Positions 1-9,921 are shown, counted from the stretch's first letter. The stretch is DNA of 35,579 nucleotides from Nitrincola sp. A-D6 (GCF_000764495.1 NZ_JRLB01000057.1:1-35579); one strand, 5' to 3'. Notes: generated by a model from the sequence alone, not told the origin. Translations and numbers: made by a program.

Positions 1-39
1 GGGGTCCCTTTTCAGTTTTTTAGCGAAAAATCTGTCATA

Positions 40-58
40 GTGATTAAAATTTAATCAC
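40..58. promoter_or_regulatory. Perfect inverted repeat upstream of the CBS-domain gene (candidate operator)
   Basis: The two 9-bp arms, GTGATTAAA and TTTAATCAC, are perfect and separated by one A. The centre is 60 bp upstream of the ATG at 109. The shape suits a dimeric repressor or activator. It is not a canonical CRP site (half-sites too far apart) nor an FNR box (which needs TTGAT-N4-ATCAA). The regulator is unknown and binding is inferred from symmetry and position only. Confidence 0.4.
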
Positions 59-108
59 ATCCAGCCGATACAACCTAACTAACAGCAAGATACTCACAGG
101 GAGATATT

Positions 109-738
109 ATGGCATTGCTGATCTATGACAACGGACTTATCACTAACCCACCAGCACGTATGCTAACCGGGGGACGCAATGTAGAGGAAGCCCATGCTAT
201 TAACAAAGACCGACAGTTTGACCACGCAGGTCAACTGGGCAAAGCTGCAACCCCTCTGACAGGCGAACATGGCGGGCTGTTATCAGGACGTTCACGCATT
301 TATCTGGATACTGAACGAGAGTCTGACTCACTTAAAGAGCGCCGTAAACTTCAGGCACTGCACATTATGAGCAGTCCGGTGATCACCATCACCCCTGCTA
401 CCTTAATAGCCAGCGCCTGGCAAACTATCCAGCAAGCTGAGATAGATCACCTTGTTGTTGTCGGACCTAATTTACAGCCTATTAGCCTGATCACCAGCAA
501 CCAATTGATTCAAGCGGGTACGGATTCGGAAGAAACTATTGCCTCACAGCTTACGCACCAGGTTGCTGTTGTCACCACAGACACGCTGGTTCGGGAAATT
601 GCGCAGTTTTTTATCGACCAGAAAATCACAGCCTTGCCTGTTGTCAGCATCGATGAGCACCGTTTAGTCGGTATTATCTGCCGCAGCGATCTGTTGAAAC
701 TGCTGGTGAGTGGCCCAAATGTGAGCCACAGCGTCTGA
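109..738 (+). CDS. CBS-domain pair protein
   Basis: A soluble 209-aa protein with two CBS motifs in its C-terminal two thirds. CBS1 is at about residues 84-140 (starts IMSSPVITITP) and CBS2 at about 148-205 (ends RLVGIICRSDLLKLL). CBS pairs usually bind adenine nucleotides and act as energy or ionic-strength sensors. The first 80 residues are polar, match no domain I recognise and contain no membrane segment. The ATG is preceded by a good ribosome site (AGGGAG). The gene is monocistronic as far as visible and converges on fdsA with only 10 bp between the stop codons. Similar stand-alone CBS proteins are often annotated as signalling or stress proteins. The ligand and partner cannot be told from sequence. 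Confidence 0.85.
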   Translation: MALLIYDNGLITNPPARMLTGGRNVEEAHAINKDRQFDHAGQLGKAATPLTGEHGGLLSGRSRIYLDTERESDSLKERRKLQALHIMSSPVITITPATLIASAWQTIQQAEIDHLVVVGPNLQPISLITSNQLIQAGTDSEETIASQLTHQVAVVTTDTLVREIAQFFIDQKITALPVVSIDEHRLVGIICRSDLLKLLVSGPNVSHSV

Positions 739-748
739 CCAAGCAAAC

Positions 749-3532
749 TTAACCTCTAGCTGCAGCGGCACTACTTAATCGACAAGCCGCGTATTTAAAC
801 TCAGGTATTTTACCAAAGGGATCCAGTGCCGGGTTAGTTAAAATATTCGCCGCTGCTTCAACGTAGCAGAAAGGCACAAAGACCATCCCTTCAGGCATAT
901 ACGGATCGATACGTGCCGCCAAAGTAATTTCACCACGCCGCGTAGTAATCGTCAGTGCATCACCTGGTTGCAGACCGTATTTAACCAACTCAGTCGGGGC
1001 CAGACTAGCCACCGCTTCTGGTTCCAGTTCATCCAGCACCCGGGTACGCCGGGTCATAGAGCCGGTATGCCAATGCTCCAGCTGTCGACCTGTGGTTAAT
1101 ACCACCGGAAAATCAGCATCTACCGGCTCATCCGGTGGCAGAGGGCGTGTTGGCGAGAAGCGCGCTTTACCTGTCTCGGTCGGGAAAGCATCTGTATAGA
1201 CCACATCCAGCCCAGGCTGATCGTCAGCCGGGCAAGGATAGGTTACCGATTGCTCTGCATCCAGCCTGTCCCAGCTAATATGATCCAGAGATGCCATGCC
1301 GCGTTTCATCTCGGCAAATACATCGCGTGGGTGCTGATAGTGCCAATTAAGCCCCATACGGTTTGCCAGGGCCTGGATGATCCACCAATCCGGCTTCGCT
1401 TCACCTGGAAGAGGAACGGCGGCACGACCCATTTGCACCTGACGGTTGGTATTGGTCACCGTACCATCCTTCTCCGCCCAGGCCGAAGCAGGCAGGATCA
1501 CATCCGCAAACTGGGCGGTTTCGGTAACAAACAGATCCTGCACCACCAAATGCTCCAGTTTGGCCAGTGCCGCACGTGCATGCTCCAGATCCGGATCAGA
1601 CATCGCCGGGTTTTCACCAAGAATATACATGCCTTTGATGCTACCGGCATCGATGGCGTGAATGATCTCCACCACCGTCAAGCCTGGCTTGCCGCTTAAC
1701 GGAGTTGACCAGAGCTCTTCAAAGGCTGACTTTACCTGTGCATCCGTCACCGGTTGATAATCCGGCATCACCATGGGTATCAAACCAGCATCCGAAGCGC
1801 CCTGTACGTTATTCTGTCCGCGTAACGGATGCAGACCCGTGCCTGGACGTCCTGTCTGTCCACAGGCCAATGCCAGGGAGATCAGGCAACGCGCATTGTC
1901 TGTGCCATGAGTATGCTGTGAAATACCCATGCCCCAGAAAATCATCGCCTTATCCGCTTGGGCATAAAGGCGAGCCACTTCACGGATTTCCTCCGGCTCT
2001 ATGCCACACAAGGGTGACATGGCCTCGGGTGTCATATCCACAACATGGGCTTTCAGCGCTTCAAACCCTTGCGTGTGCGCATCAATATAGCTCTGATCGT
2101 AGAGGGCTTCGGTAACGATCACATTGAGCATGGCATTAAACAGCGCCACATCGGTTCCCGGAGAGAAACGCAACACTTTGTGTGCATAGGCATTCAGCGC
2201 CTGACCACGCGGGTCAATGATGATGATTTTGGTACCTTTTTTAGCCGCCTGCTTAAAGAAAGTAGCTGCCACCGGATGGTTTACAGCCGGGTTGCAGCCG
2301 GTCAGGATCACTACATCAGCCTGGGATGCCTGCATAAACGAAGCAGTCACCGCACCGGTACCAATACATTCAATCAGCGCCGCCACCGAACTGGCATGGC
2401 ACAAACGGGTACAGTGATCGACATTATTACTGCCAAAACCGGTTCGAACCAGTTTCTGGAACAACCAGGCTTCTTCATTGGAACACTTGGCACTGCCAAA
2501 ACCGGCCAAAGCCTCGGCACCGTAAGCGGCACGCAAATGCGACAGTCCGCTGGCTGCCAGATCGAGCGCTTCATCCCAGTCGGCTTCACGAAAGTGTGTC
2601 AGCGGATTAGCCGGATCAAAGTCGGGATCGATTCCCTTAGCAACTCCTTCTCGCCGGATCAGCGGGCGGGTTAAACGGCTGGCATGATTGGGATAATCAA
2701 AACCGAAGCGTCCTTTGACGCACAAACGCCCCAGGTTGGAGGGCCCTTCCCGGCCCACTACATTGACGATTTTATCATCACGCACCTGATAGGTAAGCTG
2801 ACAGCCCACACCACAATAGGGACAGACAGAATCAACCTGCTTATCTATGGCAGAAGAATCACCCACACCCTCGGCATTTACCAGCGTCGCCGGCATCAGT
2901 GCACCGGTTGGACAGGCCTGCACACACTCTCCACAAGCGACACAGGTGCTGTTACCCATCGGGTCATCAAAATCAAATACTATTTTAGACGCAGAACCAC
3001 GATGTGCCAGGCCGATCACATCATTTACCTGCACTTCACGACAGGCACGCACACACAAATTACAGTCAATACAGGCATTCAGGTTCACGGCCATGGCACT
3101 GTGCGAACGATCAATACGTTCTGGTGTTGTAGCTCTGGCAGGCAGTTGCTTTTTTACAGCCGCGGCATCCACCGCCAGCAGATCGGCCATCTGCCAGAAA
3201 TGGCTGGCACTGTCCGGACTCTGTTGCCGGTCCGGCTGATCGGCAACCAGCAACTCCAGGATACCTTCACGGGCAATCATGGCACGTTTTGAATTCAGAC
3301 TATGTACCACCATGCCAGGGGAAGCTTCACGAATACAGCTGGCAGCCAGCACCCGCTCGCCTTCAATTTCCACCATACAGGCACGGCAGTTACCATCGGC
3401 CCGATAGCCAGCGGCATCTTTGAAGCACAGGTGTGGAATGGTTTCGCCGGCACGCTTTGCCACCTGCCACAGGGTTTCACCTTCATAGGCAGTGACAGAT
3501 ACGCCATCCAGCGTCAGTTCAAATGCAGTCAT
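749..3532 (-). CDS. fdsA: NAD-dependent formate dehydrogenase, alpha (molybdenum) subunit
   Basis: The 927-aa catalytic subunit oxidises formate to CO2 at a bis-MGD molybdenum centre in the cytoplasm. Visible in order: a 2Fe-2S ferredoxin domain with Cys36, 49, 52 and 66; a two-cluster 4Fe-4S ferredoxin domain (CIDCNLCVRAC near 154 and CVACGECVQACP near 197); the molybdopterin-enzyme 4Fe-4S motif CPYCGVGC near 237 with a last Cys at 271; and the probable Mo-ligating Cys378 in CTRLCHASS. The C-terminal molydopterin dinucleotide-binding domain contains TTGRQLEHWHTG. There is no Cys between 66 and 154, so the His-Cys3 cluster of NuoG and Rhodobacter/Cupriavidus-type FdsA appears absent. The gene starts three bases after the fused gamma-beta gene ends. 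No fdsC (fdhD) or fdsD follows; the sulfuration chaperone must be encoded elsewhere. Confidence 0.93.
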   Translation of the reverse strand: MTAFELTLDGVSVTAYEGETLWQVAKRAGETIPHLCFKDAAGYRADGNCRACMVEIEGERVLAASCIREASPGMVVHSLNSKRAMIAREGILELLVADQPDRQQSPDSASHFWQMADLLAVDAAAVKKQLPARATTPERIDRSHSAMAVNLNACIDCNLCVRACREVQVNDVIGLAHRGSASKIVFDFDDPMGNSTCVACGECVQACPTGALMPATLVNAEGVGDSSAIDKQVDSVCPYCGVGCQLTYQVRDDKIVNVVGREGPSNLGRLCVKGRFGFDYPNHASRLTRPLIRREGVAKGIDPDFDPANPLTHFREADWDEALDLAASGLSHLRAAYGAEALAGFGSAKCSNEEAWLFQKLVRTGFGSNNVDHCTRLCHASSVAALIECIGTGAVTASFMQASQADVVILTGCNPAVNHPVAATFFKQAAKKGTKIIIIDPRGQALNAYAHKVLRFSPGTDVALFNAMLNVIVTEALYDQSYIDAHTQGFEALKAHVVDMTPEAMSPLCGIEPEEIREVARLYAQADKAMIFWGMGISQHTHGTDNARCLISLALACGQTGRPGTGLHPLRGQNNVQGASDAGLIPMVMPDYQPVTDAQVKSAFEELWSTPLSGKPGLTVVEIIHAIDAGSIKGMYILGENPAMSDPDLEHARAALAKLEHLVVQDLFVTETAQFADVILPASAWAEKDGTVTNTNRQVQMGRAAVPLPGEAKPDWWIIQALANRMGLNWHYQHPRDVFAEMKRGMASLDHISWDRLDAEQSVTYPCPADDQPGLDVVYTDAFPTETGKARFSPTRPLPPDEPVDADFPVVLTTGRQLEHWHTGSMTRRTRVLDELEPEAVASLAPTELVKYGLQPGDALTITTRRGEITLAARIDPYMPEGMVFVPFCYVEAAANILTNPALDPFGKIPEFKYAACRLSSAAAARG

Positions 3533-3535
3533 GAC

Positions 3536-5253
3536 TTACCCCTTGACGATGATATTAGCGGCACTGAGTTCAGCACGAAAGTCTTTCAGTAGACCCAACA
3601 CCGGATTGGGTGCGGCCTGACCCAGACCACAAATAGAAGCATCCATCATCACTTGTGACAAACGCTGCAACTGCAGTAGATCCCACTCCGGTTCACTGAT
3701 CAGATCGAGCATTTTTTCAGTGCCAACACGACAGGGGGTACACTGGCCACAGGATTCATCACGGAAAAAGGCCATCAGGTTTTTAGCCACCTGCTGTAAA
3801 TTATCCTGATCAGACAATACCATCACCGCCGCTGAACCTATAAAGCAGCCTTCGGCCTGCAGGGTATCAAAATCCAGCGGAATATCCGCTTTGCTGGCGG
3901 GCAAGATACCGCCGGATGCACCACCGGGCAGATAGCCCAGCAATTGCTGTCCTTCGGGTAGTCCACCGCAATATTCATCAATCAACTCATTCAGGGTAAT
4001 CCCGGCGGGTGCCAGGTGCACACCGGGTTTATTCACGCGACCCGATACGGAAAAGGAGCGCAGGCCTTTGCGTCCATGACGCCCTTGTGAGGCAAACCAC
4101 TCAGCCCCTTGGCATAAATCAGAGGTATCCAATACACAGTTTCAACGTTATTGACCAGCGTAGGTCGATCAAACAGGCCTTTTTGCGCCACAAAGGGCGG
4201 ACGGTGCCGCGGTTTGCCTGGCTTACCCTCCAGCGACTCGATCAAAGCCGACTCTTCACCACAGATATAAGCCCCGGCACCGCGACGGATAATAATATAG
4301 CCAGGTTCAATAATGCCGGCTTGCTCCAGCTCAGCAATAGCGGCATGCAGCAACTGATTCACACCGGGATACTCATCCCGCAGATAGATATACAAGGCAC
4401 TGGCTTCTATCGCCCAACTGCTGATCAGTGCACCCTCAAGGAAACGGTGTGGGTGACGCTCCAGATAATAGCGATCCTTAAAGGTGCCAGGTTCCCCCTC
4501 ATCGGCATTGATCACACAGTAACGCGGTGCTGGCTCAGCGCGTACAAACTGCCATTTTTTATAAGTCGGAAAACCGGCGCCACCGAGACCACGAAGACCG
4601 GCCTGCTCCATCATCGTCATCAACGCTTCGACCGAACGATGACCTGCACGACAATCAGCTAATAGCTGATAGCCACCCTCTGCCTGGTACGCGGCTAACG
4701 GCTGCCAATCCACTTCAGCAGGCTCAAATGCCTGCACAGCCAGTGCATGCGCAATTTTTTCAGGACTCGCCTGCTCAATATGATTATGAACCAACTCCAC
4801 TACGGGTGCGGCATCACAGCGTCCCATGCAGGGGGCATGAACCACCCGCACAGCGGCGGGATCCAGTTGCTGCTGCAAGGCCTGACTCAAAGCCTCTGCC
4901 CCGGCCAGCTGACAAGCCAGCGAATCACATACACGGATAGTTACAGCGGCTGGAGGTAACTCATCATCATGCACAATATCAAAGTGGGCATAAAAACTGG
5001 CGGTTTCATAAACAGCGGCCATCGGCAAGTTCATACGTTCAGCCAGAGCACGCAAATGTGCCAGGGATAAGTAGCCGATATGATCCTGAATACGGTGCAA
5101 GTGCTCTATGAGCAAATCACGGCGATTGGGCGAGTCGCCCAGGAGTTGATTGACTGTATCCAGCGCCGCCGCTTGAGTCATACGACCACGCTGTCCGGCA
5201 CGGGTTTTCCGCCGCCCAGCAGGACGGGAAATTTCCGGTGTGTTCTGGCTCAT
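3536..5253 (-). CDS. fdsB: Fused gamma-beta subunit of NAD-dependent formate dehydrogenase (NuoE-NuoF type), frameshifted as given
   Basis: This is the diaphorase arm that moves electrons from FdsA to NAD+. The N-terminal half is NuoE/FdsG-like, with 2Fe-2S cysteines at about 109, 114, 142 and 146. The C-terminal half is NuoF/FdsB-like: an FMN/NADH region with GLRGLGGAGFPTYKKW, GEPGTFKDR and CGEESALIESLEG, then the N3-type 4Fe-4S motif ESCGQCTPCRVGTEKM with a last Cys in SICGLGQ. As given, the frame breaks at the C4 run 4105-4108. One extra base joins IYAKG to AEWFASQG and restores a 572-aa protein. I chose ATG 5253 because the in-frame extension upstream starts at a TTG and reads like non-coding sequence. 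The ribosome site (AAGAGA) is weak, so the start is not certain. Confidence 0.88.
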
Positions 5254-5263
5254 TACAGGTCTC

Positions 5264-5291
5264 TTTATACTTATCGAGTCGAATGAGCCAA
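5264..5291 (-). promoter_or_regulatory. Possible sigma70-like promoter of the fds operon
   Basis: On the minus strand TTGGCT (5291-5286) and TATAAA (5269-5264) are spaced by 16 bp. The predicted transcript would start only about 4 nt before ATG 5253. That would mean a near-leaderless mRNA, or that the promoter or the start codon is wrong. Weak evidence. Confidence 0.28.
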
Positions 5292-5392
5292 TAATGGCAT
5301 TCAGGCTGTAGAATCGCAATTGATCCAACGCTTGTCCCCACCAAGGTGTCTCAGGTGAACAAGGTCATGTCGTTTGCAGACTGTGCTCCCAA

Positions 5393-6712
5393 CTAACTCA
5401 GATTACCCAACCTGGCTGCCGCTTGTGACACATTCTCTGCTCCCTGATAGATCTCAGTCATAATATCACTGACCCGGCTGATACTTTCCTGTCCAGCCTC
5501 TGCTGACCGTCGCGCTTCTGTGGTGTTACTTGTCAAGGTACTAAGCAACTGATGGTTCTCATTGACGACGTCTGCAATCATCTTGGTTGACTCACTGGTG
5601 CGGAAGGCCAACTGTCGCACTTCATCAGCTACAACAGCAAATCCACGCCCCTGCTCCCCAGCCCTGGCTGCTTCAATGGCTGCATTCAGGGCCAGCAAAT
5701 TAGTCTGGTCAGCGATGGACTTGATCGTAGCGACAATCGACTGAATACTTTCTGATTGCACATTCAACTTCGCTATCAGTTCATTGACTTCATCGACCTT
5801 GATGGCAATCTGACGCGATGTTTGTACGGCTTGATCTAAAGAAGACAAGCCTTGCTGAGCAATTTGTGCGGTTTCTTCAGAGGTGCTGCTGGCCAGTGCA
5901 GCCGCTTCACGAATGGCTATATCCAACTCAACTTTAGCAGTAATATCAGACGCAAATTTGATAACCTGCACAACCTTCCCCTGAGCATTTTTGATCGGGT
6001 TATAGGTCGCTTCTAACCAGATCACCTGCCCACGCGAATCAAGTCGTTCAAAACGACCGGACTTAAATTCACCACGCTGCAACTCTGCCCAGAAGTTGGG
6101 ATTATCCTGATAAAAGGCATCTTTACAAAAAATACGGTGATGCTTTCCCTTTAGCTCATCAATCCGATAACCCACAGCATTGAGAAAATTATCATTCGCG
6201 GAAATGATACTGCCGTCAGGCGTAAATTTAATCACCGCCATTGAACGGTCCAAGGCATGCAAAACCGCTAATTGCTGATCGGACTCAATTTTACGATCCG
6301 TCACATCAGCTGCAATTTTCAGGACTTTATAGACCTTGCCCTGGTCATCGGTAACTGGAAAATAGGTTGCCTCCAGCCATAAGGGCTGACCTTGAGCATT
6401 AATTCGCTCGAAAGTCCCTGCTACCGAATGACCCGATGCCAGCGTTTGCCATAGTTTCGCATATTCCGGACTTTGGGTAACATGCTTTGGACAAAAAATA
6501 CGATGATGCTGGCCGGTGAGTTGCTCTGAGCTGTAGCCAGTGGCTTGTAAGAAAAGCGCGTTGGCTTTTTGTATATTACCCTGAACATCAAATTCAATGA
6601 ATGCCATATGTGCTTTGAGTGCATTGACATCATTCTCAAGGCGTTGCAGGGATAGTTTTAGAGCGGGTAAGGACGATGCGTCTTTAGTTCTGAACAGCAT
6701 ATGTGAATCCAT
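5393..6712 (-). CDS. Soluble PAS-PAS methyl-accepting chemotaxis protein (BdlA-like architecture)
   Basis: A 439-aa protein without transmembrane segments, so a cytoplasmic sensor. PAS1 spans about residues 20-135 and PAS2 about 140-260. Both carry the same [16 protein letters not shown] motif and a PAC-like end ([23 protein letters not shown]), so they look like an internal duplication. The MCP signalling domain follows, with the conserved hairpin tip ([20 protein letters not shown] near 340). The layout is that of BdlA-type receptors, which sense redox or cell state through PAS-bound heme or flavin; the ligand here is unknown. A second Met occurs at residue 5, so the start could be 6700. 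It lies downstream of the dctPQM terminator, so it is probably its own unit. A role in taxis linked to the neighbouring metabolism is inference. Confidence 0.9.
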   Translation of the reverse strand: MDSHMLFRTKDASSLPALKLSLQRLENDVNALKAHMAFIEFDVQGNIQKANALFLQATGYSSEQLTGQHHRIFCPKHVTQSPEYAKLWQTLASGHSVAGTFERINAQGQPLWLEATYFPVTDDQGKVYKVLKIAADVTDRKIESDQQLAVLHALDRSMAVIKFTPDGSIISANDNFLNAVGYRIDELKGKHHRIFCKDAFYQDNPNFWAELQRGEFKSGRFERLDSRGQVIWLEATYNPIKNAQGKVVQVIKFASDITAKVELDIAIREAAALASSTSEETAQIAQQGLSSLDQAVQTSRQIAIKVDEVNELIAKLNVQSESIQSIVATIKSIADQTNLLALNAAIEAARAGEQGRGFAVVADEVRQLAFRTSESTKMIADVVNENHQLLSTLTSNTTEARRSAEAGQESISRVSDIMTEIYQGAENVSQAAARLGNLS

Positions 6713-6773
6713 AATGACAGATTATAGAAACCACATTGACGTCCTGTTTCTGCTGGCGCAGAGAACAAAACGC

Positions 6774-6839
6774 ATCCATGCTGTTAAGACGCTATGGGCT
6801 CTTGTTATTGTATGTACGTGCCGTATGAACAGCATGGAT
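6774..6839. repeat. Perfect 12-bp inverted repeat with 42-bp spacer
   Basis: The arms ATCCATGCTGTT (6774-6785) and AACAGCATGGAT (6828-6839) are exact reverse complements. They lie in the 246-bp gap between the chemoreceptor start and the dctM terminator, 62-127 bp upstream of the chemoreceptor ATG. This could be a long-range operator pair or an mRNA leader stem. No flanking direct repeats were seen, so there is no support for a mobile element. Confidence 0.5.
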
Positions 6840-6871
6840 CAATATACGCACAAAAAACAAGTAAATCCAAC

Positions 6872-6938
6872 AAAAACAGCGCTTTTACCTGATATAACCC
6901 TTCAGAACAAAAGGATGATTAACCAGGCAAAAACGCTG
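6872..6938 (-). terminator. Rho-independent terminator of the dctPQM operon
   Basis: Read on the minus strand, a 15-bp stem (6938-6924 with 6891-6877, containing two G-U pairs) with a 32-nt loop is followed directly by TTTTT (6876-6872). It starts about 20 bases after the dctM stop codon. Confidence 0.7.
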
Positions 6939-6958
6939 AGCATCTTGCGCCTTCTCTT

Positions 6959-8282
6959 TTAAGGACCGTAAATCAATTCCGGTAACCAGAGTGCGATCTG
7001 TGGGAACATCACCAGCAAGGCCAGACCGAATATCTGCAGCAGAATAAATGGAATAGCTGCCAGATACAGGTCGTAGATAGTCACCGAGGGTGGCGCTACC
7101 GATCGCATATAGAACAGGTTATAGCCGAAAGGTGGTGTTAAATAGGCTGACTGCATACTGACAATGAACAGGATGGCAAACCAGACAGGATCAAAACCAA
7201 GCATTTCCACCACCGGCACAAACAAAGGTACGGTGATAAAGACGATAGCAAAATCATCCAAAAACATACCCAACACGTAGTAGCAGGCCAACATAGACAC
7301 TATGACGGCCATAGGCGCCAGACTTGTGTCTTCAACCAGGTCCTGTAGCAAAAAGCCCGCGCCGAGACCGATATACACCTTACTGAAGAAGATCGCCGTT
7401 AAGGTTATCCAGATCAGCATCCCCATGATTTTGGTAGTGTCCAGCAACACATCCTTCATCATTTTGAAGTTGAGTGTCCGGTAGATAGCTGCACAGATAA
7501 TGGCTCCGGCGGCGCCTATCGCTGACGCTTCTGATGGCGTGGTAATCCCGAGAATAATGCAGGCCAGAACAGTAACAATTAGCGTACCTGGCAATATCAG
7601 CGCCTTCAGAGAGGCAAGTTTACCTTTCCAATCAACCCGTTCAGCTTCAGCCAAGGGGGTGCAATAGAAGGCTTAATACGGCTGATGATCAGGATATAAA
7701 CGATGTAGATACCCGCCAACATGAGTCCGGGAATCAAACCTGCTGCGAAAAGCTTGCCGATAGACTCCTTTGCCAAAAAGGCATACAGGATCATCAACAC
7801 GCTTGGCGGTATCAGAAATCCCAGCGCCCCCCGGCCATAATCGTTCCGGTTGCGAGCTTTTTACTGTATCCACGTTTCAACATGGCCGGTAACGCAATCA
7901 CACCCAGACTGACGGTGGCGGCACCGGACACACCGGCCATAGCAGCAATCAGAGCACAGAGGACGATGGTACCCACCCCTAAACCACCGGGTTGCGCCCC
8001 CATCAACTTGTTCATCATTTCAAACAAATCATCGGTAATGCCCGATCGTTCCAGCATTAGCCCCATGAAGATGAACATCGGCAGTGCCACCAGGATAAAG
8101 TTATCCATGGATGAGAATGCACTAACGGTAAGCAGTTCCAGCGCGCCAGAACCCCAGAGAAAATAGGCAAACCCCATACCTACGGTCAGCAAAGACCAGG
8201 ACAAGGGTGTCCCCAGTAACAGCATGACAAACATCGCGGCAAACATGCCAAGAGTTATCAATAAAGGATCAATATCTGACAC
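6959..8282 (-). CDS. dctM: TRAP transporter large permease (DctM), frameshifted twice as given
   Basis: This is the 12-helix-type membrane subunit that carries out Na+-driven uptake with DctP and DctQ. Typical DctM sequence is spread over three frames: N-terminal LLGTPLSWSLLTVGMGFA and GVSGAATVSLGVIALP; then VLMILYAFLAKESIGK; then TTPSEASAIGAAGAI and a C-terminal LTPPFGYNLFYMR. Breaks fall in the C6 run 7827-7832 and the G5 run 7655-7659. One base added to each joins MAGG to ALGFLIPPS and IAPP to LAEAERVDW, giving a 441-aa protein of normal family length. The start is GTG 8282 with AAGG eight bases upstream. A 68-bp gap separates it from dctQ. If the breaks were real the transporter would be dead, but I judge them assembly errors. 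Confidence 0.88.
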
Positions 8283-8350
8283 CTTGTGTACCTTTTATCG
8301 TTATGTATTTATAAAGCGGCCGGACTTAACCGCACGCACTACGCTAGACC

Positions 8351-8896
8351 TCAGTGTTCAACTTCCACACCACGGTCGACACACGCATCACAGCCAACAT
8401 TAAACGCCACACAAATATCCCGAATCAGATGCGCGGCACTTTGTAAGGTGATTAACCCCACTGCCACAGGCAAAACGGTTTTAAAAGGATACAAAGGCGG
8501 TGCCCAGGTGCTGCGTGACGATAACTCGTCGCGCTGCCAGGAGTCCCAGGCGAAATCTACAGATGCCACAAAAAACACAATCAGAACGAATAACACCAAT
8601 GAGCCTGTCAGCGTATCAGCAATAGCTTTACCGCGACGGGAAAACAGATGATAAAGGGCTTCACTGCGCACATGGCCCTGATAACGGTGAGTGTAGGTGC
8701 CCGCTATGATACAGAAGGTTCCGTATAGCATAGTGGTCACTTCGTGCGCCCAGGATGTCGGGCTGTTGAAGAAATAGCGGGCGGCTATTTCATAGAGCAT
8801 CACTGCAATGATGGCAAGGCACATCCAGGAGATGGCCTTACCAACAGTTTCAGAGAGTCTATCAACCCAGCTAACTAAGTGACAGACCGAAAGCAT
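8351..8896 (-). CDS. dctQ: TRAP transporter small permease (DctQ)
   Basis: A 181-aa membrane protein with four predicted hydrophobic helices, the expected DctQ layout (for example AISWMCLAIIAVMLYEIAAR at about 20-39 and LTGSLVLFVLIVFFVASVDF at about 97-116). DctQ-typical features include ARYFFNSPTSWAHEVTT and YTHRYQGHVRSEALY. Its ATG shares one base with the dctP stop codon (TGATG), so translation is coupled. DctQ bridges the binding protein and DctM. Confidence 0.88.
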   Translation of the reverse strand: MLSVCHLVSWVDRLSETVGKAISWMCLAIIAVMLYEIAARYFFNSPTSWAHEVTTMLYGTFCIIAGTYTHRYQGHVRSEALYHLFSRRGKAIADTLTGSLVLFVLIVFFVASVDFAWDSWQRDELSSRSTWAPPLYPFKTVLPVAVGLITLQSAAHLIRDICVAFNVGCDACVDRGVEVEH

Positions 8897-9921
8897 CAGG
8901 CACGACCTGTAGCTTTCGCTGTTTCTTTCAGGATGTCGATCGCCTTACGGTTGCGATCAGACTTGGCTGCTTCATCTTCCCAAATTACTTCAGCTGCACG
9001 ACGAAGACGTGCAGAGTCTTCCGCATTCAGCTTGTTCATTTCGAATTTACCACTGCCACCCGCATCGATAGAGCCACTAACCATCCAGGTGTTCATGTGT
9101 GATGCATGCTTCTCATAAGCCAATTCCATCACTTTTTGCTCTTCTTCAGACATGGCGTTCCAGACATCCATATTCACCAAAATCTGGTCGCAGTAGCCTG
9201 GATACACCATGCCCAGAGAGGTGTAATGCTTAGCCACTTCATACAGTTTCATACCAACATACTCGTTGGTTCCGGCATAAATCACACCATCAATAGTACC
9301 GGTGCTCAGGCCTACATAAAGTTCAGAACCTGGCAGGAATACGGTTGGAATATCAAAAGCCTGAAGGATACGTGCCACAGCAGGCGTTGCGCGGATACGC
9401 ATGTTTTTCAGATCTTCCAGGCTATTCACTGGCTCTTTAGTCAGCAAATCAAACGGACCACCGAAGATTGGGCCCATGTAGTGAACATTATTTTCGGCAT
9501 AGGCTTCACGAACCAGTTCCAGCAAGCCTTTATGACGGAACACATACTGTGCTTCATCATAGGTGGTCCAGGCACCTGGAAGACCCGATTCAATACCGGC
9601 GATATCCAACTGACCCGGCCAGTAGCCTGCATAACCCTGACACATATCAATTGTGCCATTGCTGACAGCTTGAAACATTTCGGCATCAGGAACCAGTGAG
9701 CTGCCGGTAAAGTGGCGAACCCGTAATGAACCGTTAGAAGCCGTACGTACATCACTGCCAAAAGCAGAAAAAACATCAGCTGCTTCACGACCCCAGTAGG
9801 TTTGCATACGCAAATTGGTAGTTGCAAAAGCAGACGTGGACGCCATAGCCAAAGGCGCAGCGACAGCACCCGCTGCAGCGGCTTTAAGAATATTACGTCT
9901 GTTCAGGTTAGGTTTGCTCAT
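8896..9921 (-). CDS. dctP: TRAP transporter substrate-binding protein (DctP family)
   Basis: A 341-aa periplasmic solute receptor. The N-terminus has a Tat-type signal, with Arg8-Arg9 in NRRNILK, a hydrophobic Ala-rich core and a likely cut after SAFA. Family features include the conserved arginine region NMRIRATPAVARILQ, which normally clamps a ligand carboxylate, and the later GTIDGVIYAGTNEY. A Tat rather than Sec signal is seen in a subset of TRAP receptors such as TakP-like ones. The ribosome site AAGGTGA precedes the ATG. Position next to the dgc and formate dehydrogenase genes suggests uptake of a carboxylate related to this metabolism, but the ligand cannot be read from sequence. A perfect FNR/Anr box lies about 105 bp upstream. 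Confidence 0.92.
   Translation of the reverse strand: MSKPNLNRRNILKAAAAGAVAAPLAMASTSAFATTNLRMQTYWGREAADVFSAFGSDVRTASNGSLRVRHFTGSSLVPDAEMFQAVSNGTIDMCQGYAGYWPGQLDIAGIESGLPGAWTTYDEAQYVFRHKGLLELVREAYAENNVHYMGPIFGGPFDLLTKEPVNSLEDLKNMRIRATPAVARILQAFDIPTVFLPGSELYVGLSTGTIDGVIYAGTNEYVGMKLYEVAKHYTSLGMVYPGYCDQILVNMDVWNAMSEEEQKVMELAYEKHASHMNTWMVSGSIDAGGSGKFEMNKLNAEDSARLRRAAEVIWEDEAAKSDRNRKAIDILKETAKATGRA

Noticed and set aside
2045..2674. Long open frame (209 codons) antisense to fdsA
   Set aside because: It lies wholly inside a well-conserved gene in a shadow frame, has no ribosome site and no recognisable protein features.
5254..5328. N-terminal extension of the fds gamma-beta subunit starting at TTG 5328
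   Set aside because: The start would be TTG, and the extra 25 residues do not resemble NuoE-type N-termini. ATG 5253 is preferred.
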